NCBI GenBank assembly: GCA_016197155.1 | Contig: JACPWF010000004.1 | Span: forward strand, 1-35,528 | Length of the DNA: 35,528 nucleotides | Origin: Candidatus Omnitrophota bacterium | GTDB taxonomy: Bacteria; Omnitrophota; Gorgyraeia; 2-02-FULL-51-18 | Direction of reading: 5' to 3' | Part shown: in pieces, positions 7,829 to 15,502 of the stretch | How the letters are laid out: each line of letters starts with the position of its first letter | How positions within the stretch are numbered: the stretch's first letter is position 1 | The notes under the pieces: model-generated | What the model saw: only the letters and a program-made list of their open reading frames with translations | What the model was told of the DNA's origin: nothing | The model's database searches: none | Made by a program: the position numbers and the translations under genes

Positions 7829-8848
7829 ATGCCCATTCAAACACAGACGCCCGCCCAAAAAAAAGCCGCCGCGGGGAAAAATTACGCGGCCGTGAAGGAT
7901 TTCATCCGCCATCACTTCCGCCATTTCAACGCGGCCGTCGTGATCGACGCCGCCGAGGCCTACGTGAAGCACCTCGGGGGCGGCGGGAAAATGTTCATGA
8001 CCGTCGCGGGCGCCATGAGCACGGGCGAACTCGGCGTGTCGCTGGCCGAGATGATCCGCGAGGGAAAAGTCCACGCGATCTGCTCGACCGGCGCCAACCT
8101 CGAAGAGGACATTTTCAATCTCGTCGCGCACGACCATTACCGCCGCGTGCCCGGCTACCGCAACCTTTCCGACAAAGAAGAGGCCGAGCTCCGCGACAAG
8201 GGCCTGAACCGCGTCACCGACACCTGCATCCCCGAGGAAGAGGCCATGCGCCGCATCGAGCGGCAGGTTTTGAAACTATGGCAGAAGGCGGACAAAGAGG
8301 GCAAGCGCTATTTTCCCCACGAATACCTCTACCAGCTCATCCAGACCGGCTGGATCAAGGATTCCTATCAAATCGACGCGAAAGATTCGTGGGTCGTCGC
8401 CGCGTGCGAGAAAAATATTCCCATCTTCACGCCGGGCTGGGAGGATTCGACGCTCGGCAATATTTTTGTCGCGAACGTCCTTCGAAAGGATGTCTCCAAT
8501 TTTCAGGTCGTCAAATCCGGCACCGAGCAGATGGCCGCGCTCATTGACTGGTACCGCGCCGCGAGCCAAACCCAGTCGGTCGGATTTTTTCAGATCGGCG
8601 GCGGCATCGCCGGAGATTTTCCGATCTGTGTCGTGCCGCTCATCCTTCAGGATTTGAAGGAAAAATGCCGGCTCTGGGGTTATTTCTGCCAAATTTCCGA
8701 CAGCACCACGTCCTACGGCTCCTACAGCGGCGCCGTGCCCAACGAAAAGATCACCTGGTGGAAACTGGACCGCCAGACGCCGCGCTTTGTGATCGAATCC
8801 GACGCCTCGATTGTGGCGCCGCTTATTTTTTCGTACGTCCTCGCTTGA
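7829..8848 (+). CDS. Deoxyhypusine synthase family protein
   Basis: The 339-aa cytosolic protein contains the DHS fold landmarks MTVAGAMSTGELG, AICSTGANLEEDIFN, PIFTPGWEDSTLGN, FFQIGGG and a C-terminal NEKITWWKL followed by IESDASIVAPLIFS. The lysine in TWWKL aligns with the catalytic lysine of eukaryotic DHS (SWGKI). Bacteria lack eIF5A, so family knowledge suggests transfer of the spermidine aminobutyl group to another amine, for example a homospermidine-synthase-like reaction; the substrate is not readable here. The downstream LOG gene overlaps by TTGA. Confidence 0.9.
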   Translation: MPIQTQTPAQKKAAAGKNYAAVKDFIRHHFRHFNAAVVIDAAEAYVKHLGGGGKMFMTVAGAMSTGELGVSLAEMIREGKVHAICSTGANLEEDIFNLVAHDHYRRVPGYRNLSDKEEAELRDKGLNRVTDTCIPEEEAMRRIERQVLKLWQKADKEGKRYFPHEYLYQLIQTGWIKDSYQIDAKDSWVVAACEKNIPIFTPGWEDSTLGNIFVANVLRKDVSNFQVVKSGTEQMAALIDWYRAASQTQSVGFFQIGGGIAGDFPICVVPLILQDLKEKCRLWGYFCQISDSTTSYGSYSGAVPNEKITWWKLDRQTPRFVIESDASIVAPLIFSYVLA

Positions 8849-9867
8849 GACCCGCCCGCGGCGACGTCGCCCAACTCAAAAAAGAACTGATCGGCATCCT
8901 CGAGGAGGATTTTCCAAAAGAGCGCGCCGACGAGATCTACACCGACATGCTCTTCAATATCGGCAAGCTCCGAGAAGAGAACCTCGATGTCATGGAGCTC
9001 CGGCTCCTCAACACCGCGTTTAAGGAACTCCGCTACGCCCTCAAAATTTTTAAACCCTATCGCCACACGCCCAAGGCCGCGGTGTTCGGCTCCGCGCGCA
9101 CCGAGATCGATCACTCGAGTTTCAAACTGGCCCAGGAATTCGGAAAAAAACTCGCCAAAAAAGGCTGGATGCTCATCACCGGCGGCGCCAGCGGCATCAT
9201 GGAGGCCGCGATGACCGGCGCCGGCACGAAAAACAGTTTTGGCCTCAACATCCTCCTGCCGTTCGAGCAGGCGGCGAGCGAGGTGATCCGCGGCGACGAG
9301 AAACTCATTCACTTTAAATATTTTTTCACGCGCAAACTGATGTTCCTGAAGGAATCCCAGGCGACCGTGCTTTTTCCCGGCGGATTCGGGACCTTTGACG
9401 AGGGTTTCGAATCGCTCACGCTCGTCCAAACCGGCAAGGCCATGCCGCGGCCGATCGTGGCGCTCGACGCGCCGGGCAGTGATTTTTGGAAGTCGACCCT
9501 GCGCGTGTTCAAAAAAAACATGGAAGGCGAAAAGGTGATTTCTGACACGGATCTCTCGCTCATCCGGCATTTCCAAAATGCCGACGAGGGGGTGGCCGAG
9601 ATCACCGGATTTTACCGCAACTACGAATCCTCGCGCTTTTTGAAAGACCGGTATCTCGTCCGCCTTCGCCGGCCCTTGCCGGACGGCGTCCTGTCCAAAA
9701 TGAACCGCGATTTTAAAGACATTTTATCGGAGGGATCTTTCGAGCGGCTCACGGATCTGGCCGGCGAGGACAACAAGGACCCCGGGCTCGGGCGGATCGT
9801 TTTTTCGTTCGACCGGTCGGGCTACAGCCGGCTTCGCCAGCTCATCGATTATCTCAATTCCGTTTAA
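8845..9867 (+). CDS. LOG-family (TIGR00730-like) nucleotide monophosphate nucleosidase
   Basis: The Rossmann domain (about residues 70-250 of 340) has FGSARTEID, LITGGASGIMEAA and the signature PGGFGTFDEGFE, so hydrolysis of a nucleoside monophosphate to base and ribose phosphate is likely. The protein is longer than a minimal LOG (about 190 aa), with a helical N-terminal part and an extra C-terminal domain, closer in layout to PpnN/YgdH. The ORF track starts at 8665, but that part is out-of-frame DHS coding. TTG 8845, overlapping the DHS stop as TTGA, is the best start. Linkage to the DHS-like gene is by overlap only; a shared pathway is unproven. Confidence 0.85.
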   Translation: MRPARGDVAQLKKELIGILEEDFPKERADEIYTDMLFNIGKLREENLDVMELRLLNTAFKELRYALKIFKPYRHTPKAAVFGSARTEIDHSSFKLAQEFGKKLAKKGWMLITGGASGIMEAAMTGAGTKNSFGLNILLPFEQAASEVIRGDEKLIHFKYFFTRKLMFLKESQATVLFPGGFGTFDEGFESLTLVQTGKAMPRPIVALDAPGSDFWKSTLRVFKKNMEGEKVISDTDLSLIRHFQNADEGVAEITGFYRNYESSRFLKDRYLVRLRRPLPDGVLSKMNRDFKDILSEGSFERLTDLAGEDNKDPGLGRIVFSFDRSGYSRLRQLIDYLNSV

Positions 9868-9869
9868 CA

Positions 9870-9898
9870 TTGACGCTCGCGGCGCTCTTTAGTATCCT
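9870..9898 (+). promoter_or_regulatory. Promoter upstream of the OmpA/LysM gene
   Basis: TTGACG, 17-nt spacer, TATCCT. The leader to the ATG at 9956 is about 50 nt and ends in AAGGGTGAG as ribosome binding site. It lies just after the LOG stop. Confidence 0.5.
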
Positions 9899-9955
9899 AG
9901 TTGGCGGCAGAGGTTTGTTCTTCCAACCATCAAAAGATTAATCGAAGGGTGAGTC

Positions 9956-10231
9956 ATGAAACGCGCATGGGTTAAATCAGCGGGAGTTTTCTTTTTTGTG
10001 TTTTTAATGGGTTTGGCGGGGGTCCGTTTCGCGTTCGCCGACGCCGGATCCGCGGATGACGCCTCTGATTCAGATTCAAAGGCCTTGGGCCAATTTCCCC
10101 AGGCTGAGATCCTGCCGGTTTCCCAGGCCCAGGCCGTCGAGACGCCCGCCGCCTCCGCGGGCCCCGGCGGCATCGATTTTCCGAAAGTGAAAACCGCCGA
10201 CGACGAAATGATGGCGAAAAAATTTTCCTAA
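9956..10231 (+). CDS. N-terminal part of a frameshifted OmpA/LysM envelope protein
   Basis: The 91-aa ORF has a Sec signal peptide (MKRAW, hydrophobic core VFFFVFLMGLAGV, cleavage near AFA-DA) and then a low-complexity linker, with no folded domain. It ends in MMAKKFS at an AAAAAATTTT run. Removing one base there gives MMAKNFPNQGFVYVRKVIFD, which continues directly into the OmpA-domain ORF at 10290. I therefore read 9956-10910 as one gene with a one-base insertion, a programmed shift or an assembly error. As it stands this ORF would be a secreted 60-residue peptide. Confidence 0.75.
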   Translation: MKRAWVKSAGVFFFVFLMGLAGVRFAFADAGSADDASDSDSKALGQFPQAEILPVSQAQAVETPAASAGPGGIDFPKVKTADDEMMAKKFS

Positions 10232-10289
10232 TCAGGGTTTTGTTTACGTCCGGAAGGTCATTTTTGATTATAAAAGTTCGACGGGCGAA

Positions 10290-10910
10290 ATGAAGCCGTC
10301 GCTCGTCATTAAAAAAGTGATCAAAAACGTGAAGGTTTATTTTGATTACGACAAATCCGAACTGCGCCCCGACGCCGAGGACGCCCTGCGAAAGGCGATG
10401 GACACGCTCATGAAAAATCCGCGGGCCGACATCCTCATTACCGGCAACGCCGACGTGCGCGGCTCGGAGAAATACAATCTGAAACTCGGCGAAAAACGCG
10501 CGGCCTCCGTCAAAGAATTCATGAGCGGACAGGGCCTCCCCGAGGACCGGATCCGGATCCTGAGCCGCGGCAAACTCGACGCAATGGCGCCGGTCGGGGA
10601 CCTCGTGGGCATGCAAAAAGACCGCAACGCCCAGTTCATGATCGCCGAGGTCGAGGAAGTGATGATCCCCGCGTCTCAGGCGGGCCTCTACCAGGATCGG
10701 GCGATCGAGGAAAGACAAAATATCGAAGGCGAGGTCAAGGTCGACACGCGCGAATACGAGATTCAGCCGGGCGACACGCTTTGGAGCGTCGCCAAAAAAG
10801 AATACGGCGACGGCAGGCAATGGAAGCGGATCTACGAATTCAATAAGGATCTCCTGCCCAATCCGGACAGGCCGAAAAAGGGAACCAAACTCAGAATTCC
10901 GATCGAATAG
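10290..10910 (+). CDS. OmpA-like peptidoglycan-binding plus LysM protein (C-terminal part of the frameshifted gene)
   Basis: The OmpA domain (residues about 10-125) has VYFDYDKSELRPDAE, ITGNADVRGSEKYNLKLGEK and RAASVKEF, with the Asp and Arg that bind diaminopimelate. A LysM domain follows (about 155-205: YEIQPGDTLWSVAKKEYGD ... LRIP). As called it has no signal peptide; the frame is open upstream to a stop at 10209 without ATG, GTG or TTG, and the missing signal sequence is supplied by 9956-10231 in the other frame. The intact product would be periplasmic and Pal-like, tethering the outer membrane to the wall. The BI-1 gene follows after 8 nt. Confidence 0.85.
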   Translation: MKPSLVIKKVIKNVKVYFDYDKSELRPDAEDALRKAMDTLMKNPRADILITGNADVRGSEKYNLKLGEKRAASVKEFMSGQGLPEDRIRILSRGKLDAMAPVGDLVGMQKDRNAQFMIAEVEEVMIPASQAGLYQDRAIEERQNIEGEVKVDTREYEIQPGDTLWSVAKKEYGDGRQWKRIYEFNKDLLPNPDRPKKGTKLRIPIE

Positions 10911-10918
10911 GAGGCACC

Positions 10919-11611
10919 ATGGACAATCGAACCATCGTAGGCGCAGAGGCGTCTGAATCCAATTTCATTTCGCGCGTGTATTTGTGGATGGCGGCGGGGC
11001 TTTTGGTTTCCGCGGCCGCCTCGTTTTGGCTTTTGGCCCAGCCGGGACTGCTGAAGGCCGTTTTCACGAACAACGTTCTCCTGATCGGGCTTGTGGTGGC
11101 CGAGATTGCCCTCGTGATCTGGTTGTCCGCGGGGGCGATGAGAATGAGCACCGCGATGGCCTCGAGCGTGTTTCTGGTTTATTCGTTTCTGAACGGCATC
11201 ACGCTCACGTCGATCTTCATCGTTTACACGGGGGTGTCCATTCTCACGACCTTCGCCGTGACGGCGGGGACCTTTTTCTTTTTCAGCGTTTACGGCATGA
11301 CGACGAAAAAAGATCTCACGGGCGTGGGGGGACTCGCGATGATGGGGCTCATTGGCATCATTATCGCGAGTGTCGTGAATATTTTTCTGAAAAGTCCCGC
11401 GGTGATGTGGATCTCGACGTTCATCGGGATCGCGGTGTTCCTGGGGCTGGTCGCCTACGACACGCAGAAGCTGAAAGCGATCCGCCACATGGGTTTTGAG
11501 AACGCCGAGATGGAAAAGCGCGTGGCGATTTTGGGGGCGCTCGCGCTGTATCTGGATTTCATCAATCTTTTTCTCCTGCTTCTCAGGATTTTTGGAAGAA
11601 GACGGGATTAG
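10919..11611 (+). CDS. Bax inhibitor-1/YccA family membrane protein
   Basis: The 230-aa protein has seven predicted membrane segments. The family features are the RVYLWMAAGL start of helix 1, FLNGITLTSIFIVYTG, and the C-terminal DTQKL followed by ALALYLDFINLFLLLLRI. BI-1 proteins are pH-sensitive calcium-leak channels or quality-control partners of FtsH; which applies here is unknown. A strong ribosome binding site (AGGAGG) lies 3-8 nt ahead of the ATG. The gene is downstream of the OmpA/LysM ORF and is closed by a clear terminator. Confidence 0.9.
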   Translation: MDNRTIVGAEASESNFISRVYLWMAAGLLVSAAASFWLLAQPGLLKAVFTNNVLLIGLVVAEIALVIWLSAGAMRMSTAMASSVFLVYSFLNGITLTSIFIVYTGVSILTTFAVTAGTFFFFSVYGMTTKKDLTGVGGLAMMGLIGIIIASVVNIFLKSPAVMWISTFIGIAVFLGLVAYDTQKLKAIRHMGFENAEMEKRVAILGALALYLDFINLFLLLLRIFGRRRD

Positions 11612-11633
11612 TTTTTTTTCACTGTGATCCAAA

Positions 11634-11665
11634 GGGCCTACTCGAAAAAAGTAGGCTCTTTTTTT
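11634..11665 (+). terminator. Rho-independent terminator after the BI-1 gene
   Basis: GGGCCTAC and GTAGGCTC form an 8-bp stem (one G-U) around TCGAAAAAA, followed by seven T. It separates the BI-1 gene from the permease. Confidence 0.85.
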
Positions 11666-11682
11666 GTGCATAGGAATTTTTA

Positions 11683-13413
11683 ATGGCCCTGCTCCTAAAA
11701 AAAGTCGAACGCCCGCGCGAGCTCAAATGGCATCAGGCCAGCGCCATGCTGTACGGCGATTGGGGCACGTCCAAGGCCTACGTGCTGGGCTTGGCCTTCG
11801 CGATCGCGGGGCACGCGTCGTTCTTTTTTCTTTTGGCGATGAGCGGACTCACGGCGATCATCGGCTTCTGTTACATCATCATCTGCAAAGCCTATCCCGA
11901 CGGCGGCGGGGTTTATTCGGCGGTTCGGAGCCGCTCGCGGCTTTTGGCGGTGATCGGGGCGCTTCTCCTTATCGCGGATTACGTGGTGACGGCGTCTCTC
12001 AGCAGTCTCGACGCGTTTCATTATCTGGGCGTCCCACACCCGGCTCTGTGGGCGATAGGGGCGCTCGTTCTCATCGGCGTCATCAACATCATCGGTCCGG
12101 CCCAGAGCGGAAATATCGCGGCGATCATCGCGGCGTCCGTGGTCTTGGCGCTCGTGGGTCTGGTCGCCGCGGTGATCCCGCATGTCCGCGAGGTTCAGAT
12201 ATCGGTCCCCGAGGGCGGATTTTTTACGAATTGGACAAAGTTTGTGGGGATCGTTCTGGCGCTGTCGGGTGTGGAGGCCATCGCCAACGTCACGGGCATC
12301 ATGGTGGAGCCCGTGAAGCGCACGGCCAAGCACGCGATCCTACCGGTGCTGGTCGAGGTGACGTTTATTTCGCTCGTTCTGGGGGCGGCGATGAATTCGA
12401 TTCCCGGACTCACCGGCCACACCGAGGACATGATCCGCGTCATCGCCGATTATTTCATCGGCCCCTGGTACGGCAGGGTCATCGCCGTGGTGCTGGGCCT
12501 GCTTCTCTTGTCGGCCTGCAACACCGCCATCATGGGCCTGGTGAGCATTCTCTTTTTAATGGCCAAAGACAAGGAACTGCCGTCCGTTTTTTCGGACTTG
12601 AACCGCTACGGCATGCCGTGGTTCGGGCTTTTTGTGGCGGTGGGCGCGCCGATCTTGGTTCTCGGCCTTGAGCATCGCGTCGAACAGCTGGCGGCGCTCT
12701 ACGCCATCGGCGTCGTGGGCGCCATCACGATCAATCTCGCCGCCTGTTGCACGAATTTTAATCTGGGAATCAAAAAAAACGAGCGCCTGATCTTGGGCGC
12801 GGCGGCGCTGGTCATGTTTTTGGTGGAGCTCACGATCGTTTATCAAAAACATCACGCGGTTATTTTCGCGTCGAGCGTTTTGGCGGTCGGGCTCACGGCG
12901 CGCGCCGGGGCCCAGTGGCTCGAACGCGTGCGCGTGGTGGTGCCCGAGGTGCTGGGGATCAATGTGCTGACGCTCGAAGAGGCGCGCGACCTCATGCCGC
13001 TTTACCGCGGTTCGACGCTCGTGGCCGTGAAGACCGCGAGCCCCGGCCTTGTCGAGGAGGCCTATTTCCATGCGCGGGGCAAGAACGAAAGCGTGGTTTA
13101 CGCGCTTTTTGTCGAGGAGAAGCCGCCGGGCTGGGCCTATCCGACCGAGGTCGAGCCCTCCCAGGCATCGGTGCAGATTTTGAATCAGGTGGTTCAGGAA
13201 TTTGAAAAAAAAGGAATAACGGCTGTTCCGCTCTGGAATCTCGGAGACGACCCGGGCGGGATCATTGTCAAAACATCGAAAGAGCTCGGCCTCGACACGG
13301 TGATGATCGGCGCCACGCGCCGGACGACCCTCGAGCGGTTGCTGAAAGGGGAGGTTTTGAAGAAAATCTCCGAGCAGTTGCCGCAGGAGAAACATTTGGT
13401 AATCTGTAACTGA
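11683..13413 (+). CDS. APC-superfamily amino acid permease with C-terminal USP-like domain
   Basis: Residues about 25-425 form roughly twelve hydrophobic segments with APC features: [13 protein letters not shown] after the third segment, [19 protein letters not shown], and an [10 protein letters not shown] loop. The substrate is probably an amino acid or related amine, but is not readable. Residues about 430-576 are soluble and resemble a universal-stress-protein domain (VIIGATRR-type [20 protein letters not shown] near the end), a known APC fusion. The start follows AGGA by 7 nt. The stop overlaps the gpmA start (TGATG). Confidence 0.85.
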   Translation: MALLLKKVERPRELKWHQASAMLYGDWGTSKAYVLGLAFAIAGHASFFFLLAMSGLTAIIGFCYIIICKAYPDGGGVYSAVRSRSRLLAVIGALLLIADYVVTASLSSLDAFHYLGVPHPALWAIGALVLIGVINIIGPAQSGNIAAIIAASVVLALVGLVAAVIPHVREVQISVPEGGFFTNWTKFVGIVLALSGVEAIANVTGIMVEPVKRTAKHAILPVLVEVTFISLVLGAAMNSIPGLTGHTEDMIRVIADYFIGPWYGRVIAVVLGLLLLSACNTAIMGLVSILFLMAKDKELPSVFSDLNRYGMPWFGLFVAVGAPILVLGLEHRVEQLAALYAIGVVGAITINLAACCTNFNLGIKKNERLILGAAALVMFLVELTIVYQKHHAVIFASSVLAVGLTARAGAQWLERVRVVVPEVLGINVLTLEEARDLMPLYRGSTLVAVKTASPGLVEEAYFHARGKNESVVYALFVEEKPPGWAYPTEVEPSQASVQILNQVVQEFEKKGITAVPLWNLGDDPGGIIVKTSKELGLDTVMIGATRRTTLERLLKGEVLKKISEQLPQEKHLVICN

Positions 13414-14027
13414 TGCCCACACTCGTTCTCGTCCGTCACGGCGAATCGAAGTGGAACCTCGAAAACCGTTTTACCGGTTGGGTGGACGTGCCTTTGTCCG
13501 CCAAGGGTGTCGAAGAAGCCAAAAATGCCGGTGACCGGATCAAAGCGGAGCATATTCATTTTGACAAAGCCTACACCTCCGCGCTCGAGCGCGCGCAAAA
13601 AACGCTTGATCTGATCCTTCAGCGTCTCGGACAGGAAAATATTCCCATTGAAAAAGACCAGGCGCTCAATGAGCGTCACTACGGAGATTTGCAAGGTTTA
13701 AATAAAGCCGAGACTGCCCAAAAATTTGGTGAGGCGCAGGTCAAGATCTGGCGACGTTCGTACGATGTGGCGCCGCCGAACGGCGAAAGCCTGAAGGACA
13801 CGGCCGCGCGGACCCTTCCTTATTTCCATTCCAAAATTGAAAAAGACTTAAAAGCCGGCCTGAACATCATCGTCGCCGCGCATGGCAACAGCCTCCGCTC
13901 CATCGTGATGCACCTCGACAAGCTCTCGAAGGAACAGGTTCTCGAACTCAACCTCGCCACCGGCGTGCCGATGGTTTATCAATTTGACGATAAACTTCGG
14001 ATTCTCTCTAAGAAACAGCTGACCTAA
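13413..14027 (+). CDS. gpmA: 2,3-bisphosphoglycerate-dependent phosphoglycerate mutase
   Basis: The 204-aa enzyme converts 3- to 2-phosphoglycerate in glycolysis and gluconeogenesis. [18 protein letters not shown] holds the phosphorylated histidine. [14 protein letters not shown] carries the catalytic Glu and the GpmA-specific loop, and [14 protein letters not shown] carries the second histidine. It is slightly shorter than the E. coli enzyme (250 aa), as in many bacteria. It is coupled to the permease gene by TGATG. A 36-bp palindrome 21 nt after the stop may end the transcript. Confidence 0.93.
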   Translation: MPTLVLVRHGESKWNLENRFTGWVDVPLSAKGVEEAKNAGDRIKAEHIHFDKAYTSALERAQKTLDLILQRLGQENIPIEKDQALNERHYGDLQGLNKAETAQKFGEAQVKIWRRSYDVAPPNGESLKDTAARTLPYFHSKIEKDLKAGLNIIVAAHGNSLRSIVMHLDKLSKEQVLELNLATGVPMVYQFDDKLRILSKKQLT

Positions 14028-14048
14028 AGTTAGTTTTTGTATTATTAA

Positions 14049-14084
14049 GGGACTGTCCCTTTTTGGCCAAAAAGGGACAGTCCC
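14049..14084. repeat. 36-bp perfect palindrome (GGGACTGTCCC family)
   Basis: GGGACTGTCCCTTTTTGG is followed directly by its exact reverse complement. Each arm contains the odd palindrome GGGAC-N-GTCCC. It lies between gpmA and the channel-like gene. It could form a hairpin and end transcription, but its structure is that of a mobile palindromic repeat. Confidence 0.85.
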
Positions 14085-14129
14085 CATTTATTCATTTATT
14101 GATTAAGTTTAATGAGTAATAATTAAAAC

Positions 14130-14158
14130 TTGACAAAAAAGTATGGGTTTGATAGGAT
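14130..14158 (+). promoter_or_regulatory. Promoter of the TM-helix protein gene
   Basis: Consensus TTGACA, 17-nt spacer, TAGGAT, in an AT-rich 100-nt stretch. The transcript would have a leader of about 37 nt ending in the ribosome binding site AAGGAGG (14191-14197). Confidence 0.7.
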
Positions 14159-14201
14159 TCACTCAAATAAGTATTTTTATTCAAACTAAGAAGGAGGGGT
14201 C

Positions 14202-14882
14202 GTGGTAGACTGGCAAACAACTGTGTTGGAACCTATGGAATCCATGTGGGCGCGTGTGCTGGGATTTTTGCCCACTTTAGTCAGTGTCATCGTCATCCTC
14301 ATCGTGGGGTGGATTGTTGCCGCCCTGGTTCAGAAGGTCATTACCCGCTTTCTGAAGCTGGCGAGGCTTGATACGGTCAGCGAGAAAATAGGCGTCGCCA
14401 ATATCCTGACCAAGGGCGATATCAATTATACCCTGTCGGAGATCATCGGCGTTCTCATTTACTGGCTTCTCATGCTCGTCGTGGTGCTGGCGGCGGTGAA
14501 CGCCCTTCAGCTTACGGTGGCGGCCGAGCTCCTGAATCAGGTCATTCTCTACGTTCCGAACGTCATCGCGAGCGTGTTCATCCTGGTGCTGGGGATTTTC
14601 TTCGCGAGTGTCGTCGCCAACGCGGTGAGAACCGCCGCGGCCAACTCCCGTATCCAGCAGGCCAGGACCCTGGGACAATTTGCCCAGGCGATCATCGTGG
14701 TCTTCGCCATCGTCGAGTCGCTCAACCAACTCAAGATCGACACCACCTTCATCGAGCTTTTCCTGAAAGCGGTGCTCGGAGCGGTCGCTTTGGGCGTGGG
14801 TTTGGCGATCGGTCTGGGGTGCAAAGACATGGCGGGCCGGTATGTGAACCAGCTCATCGACAGTTTCAAACCGAGACGTTAA
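14202..14882 (+). CDS. Conserved TM-helix (CmpX/MscS-like) membrane protein
   Basis: The 226-aa protein has about five membrane segments. The repeated pattern LPTLVSVIVILIVGWIVAAL and VPNVIASVFILVLGIFFASV is that of the conserved TM-helix repeat shared by CmpX-like proteins and small MscS relatives. The last segment (LGVGLAIGLGCKDMAGRYV) resembles the pore helix and following motif of MscS channels. No cytoplasmic MscS beta domain is present, so mechanosensitive gating is uncertain. The GTG start is fixed by AAGGAGG five nt upstream. It has its own promoter and a terminator hairpin. Confidence 0.85.
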   Translation: MVDWQTTVLEPMESMWARVLGFLPTLVSVIVILIVGWIVAALVQKVITRFLKLARLDTVSEKIGVANILTKGDINYTLSEIIGVLIYWLLMLVVVLAAVNALQLTVAAELLNQVILYVPNVIASVFILVLGIFFASVVANAVRTAAANSRIQQARTLGQFAQAIIVVFAIVESLNQLKIDTTFIELFLKAVLGAVALGVGLAIGLGCKDMAGRYVNQLIDSFKPRR

Positions 14883-14901
14883 TTTCGATTGATTGATGCG
14901 A

Positions 14902-14936
14902 CGTAGGGGCGGGGGAATCCCGCCCCTACGTTGTTT
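14902..14936 (+). terminator. Terminator-like hairpin after the TM-helix gene
   Basis: CGTAGGGGCGGG and CCCGCCCCTACG form a 12-bp perfect stem around GGAAT, followed by TTGTTTTTT. The GTAGGGGCGGG arm also looks like a dispersed palindromic repeat known in many bacterial genomes, so it may be a mobile repeat acting as terminator. Confidence 0.8.
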
Positions 14937-14943
14937 TTTGTGG

Positions 14944-14949
14944 TATGAT
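14944..14949 (+). promoter_or_regulatory. Extended -10 box of the lipoprotein gene
   Basis: TGGTATGAT fits an extended -10 (TGN plus TATGAT). It ends 7 nt before the preferred ATG at 14957, again a leaderless spacing. No -35 match is seen. Confidence 0.4.
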
Positions 14950-14956
14950 TGAGCCC

Positions 14957-15502
14957 ATGAAAAAAATTTTGTGCCTCGCCTTTCTTTTATTATCCGGTTG
15001 CTCGCCCTACGGGCCCGAAGAGCTCGACCGCCTCACCAAGGAAGACCCGCAGTTTAGACAGATGATCCTCGCGCGCGACCGCGCGCACGCCGAGATGCGC
15101 CTGGTGAAAGACGACCTTCTGGTCAGGAAAAGGGCCATGGATGCCCAGATTGAAAAATTGAGAGGCGAGTACGACGCCATCGCCAAGACGCAGAACCTGC
15201 GGATCGAGAAATTGGAACAAACGATGGAGGCCAACCGGACCTTTTTGAAGCGCCAAATGGAGGCCGCGGACCTGGCGCTCGAGACCAAGGGCCGGGAGCT
15301 GGACGGGCTTGAGAAGACGCTTGCCGACGTGAAAAAAGTTTTGCACGAGAGTAAGGGCATCACGCTCTCCGCTCAGGAAAAACAGAAATGGGAAGAGCGG
15401 ATCCTTCTTTTGTCCGAAAAGATCCGGCCGATCGTCGAAGAGATCCGGGATTTGAAAATTCAAAACCGCCTGAGGAAAAGAAAAATCTCCTTTTTAAAGT
15501 AG
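14957..15502 (+). CDS. Coiled-coil lipoprotein
   Basis: The protein has about 181 aa. MKKILCLAFLLLSGCSPYG is a lipoprotein signal peptide with lipobox LLSGC, so the mature N-terminal cysteine would be lipidated. The rest is an almost continuous charged coiled coil (about residues 40-180), with no recognisable domain. The ORF track starts at 14945; ATG 14957 is preferred because MKK begins the signal peptide and the upstream ATG overlaps a -10 box. The stop touches the GTG of pabB (TAGTG). A periplasmic spacer or scaffold is possible; this is inference. Confidence 0.75.
   Translation: MKKILCLAFLLLSGCSPYGPEELDRLTKEDPQFRQMILARDRAHAEMRLVKDDLLVRKRAMDAQIEKLRGEYDAIAKTQNLRIEKLEQTMEANRTFLKRQMEAADLALETKGRELDGLEKTLADVKKVLHESKGITLSAQEKQKWEERILLLSEKIRPIVEEIRDLKIQNRLRKRKISFLK

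Noticed and set aside
8665-8844. N-terminal 60 residues of the ORF-track LOG protein
   Set aside because: They are out-of-frame DHS-like coding sequence; the LOG homology and the TTGA overlap place the start at 8845.
10832-11671. 279-aa minus-strand ORF opposite the BI-1 gene
   Set aside because: It is a His/Arg-rich shadow that runs through the BI-1 terminator; no domain is seen.
11664-12671. 335-aa plus-strand ORF over the permease
   Set aside because: Its Arg/Gly/His-rich sequence is the off-frame reading of the APC permease, which has clear membrane segments in its own frame.
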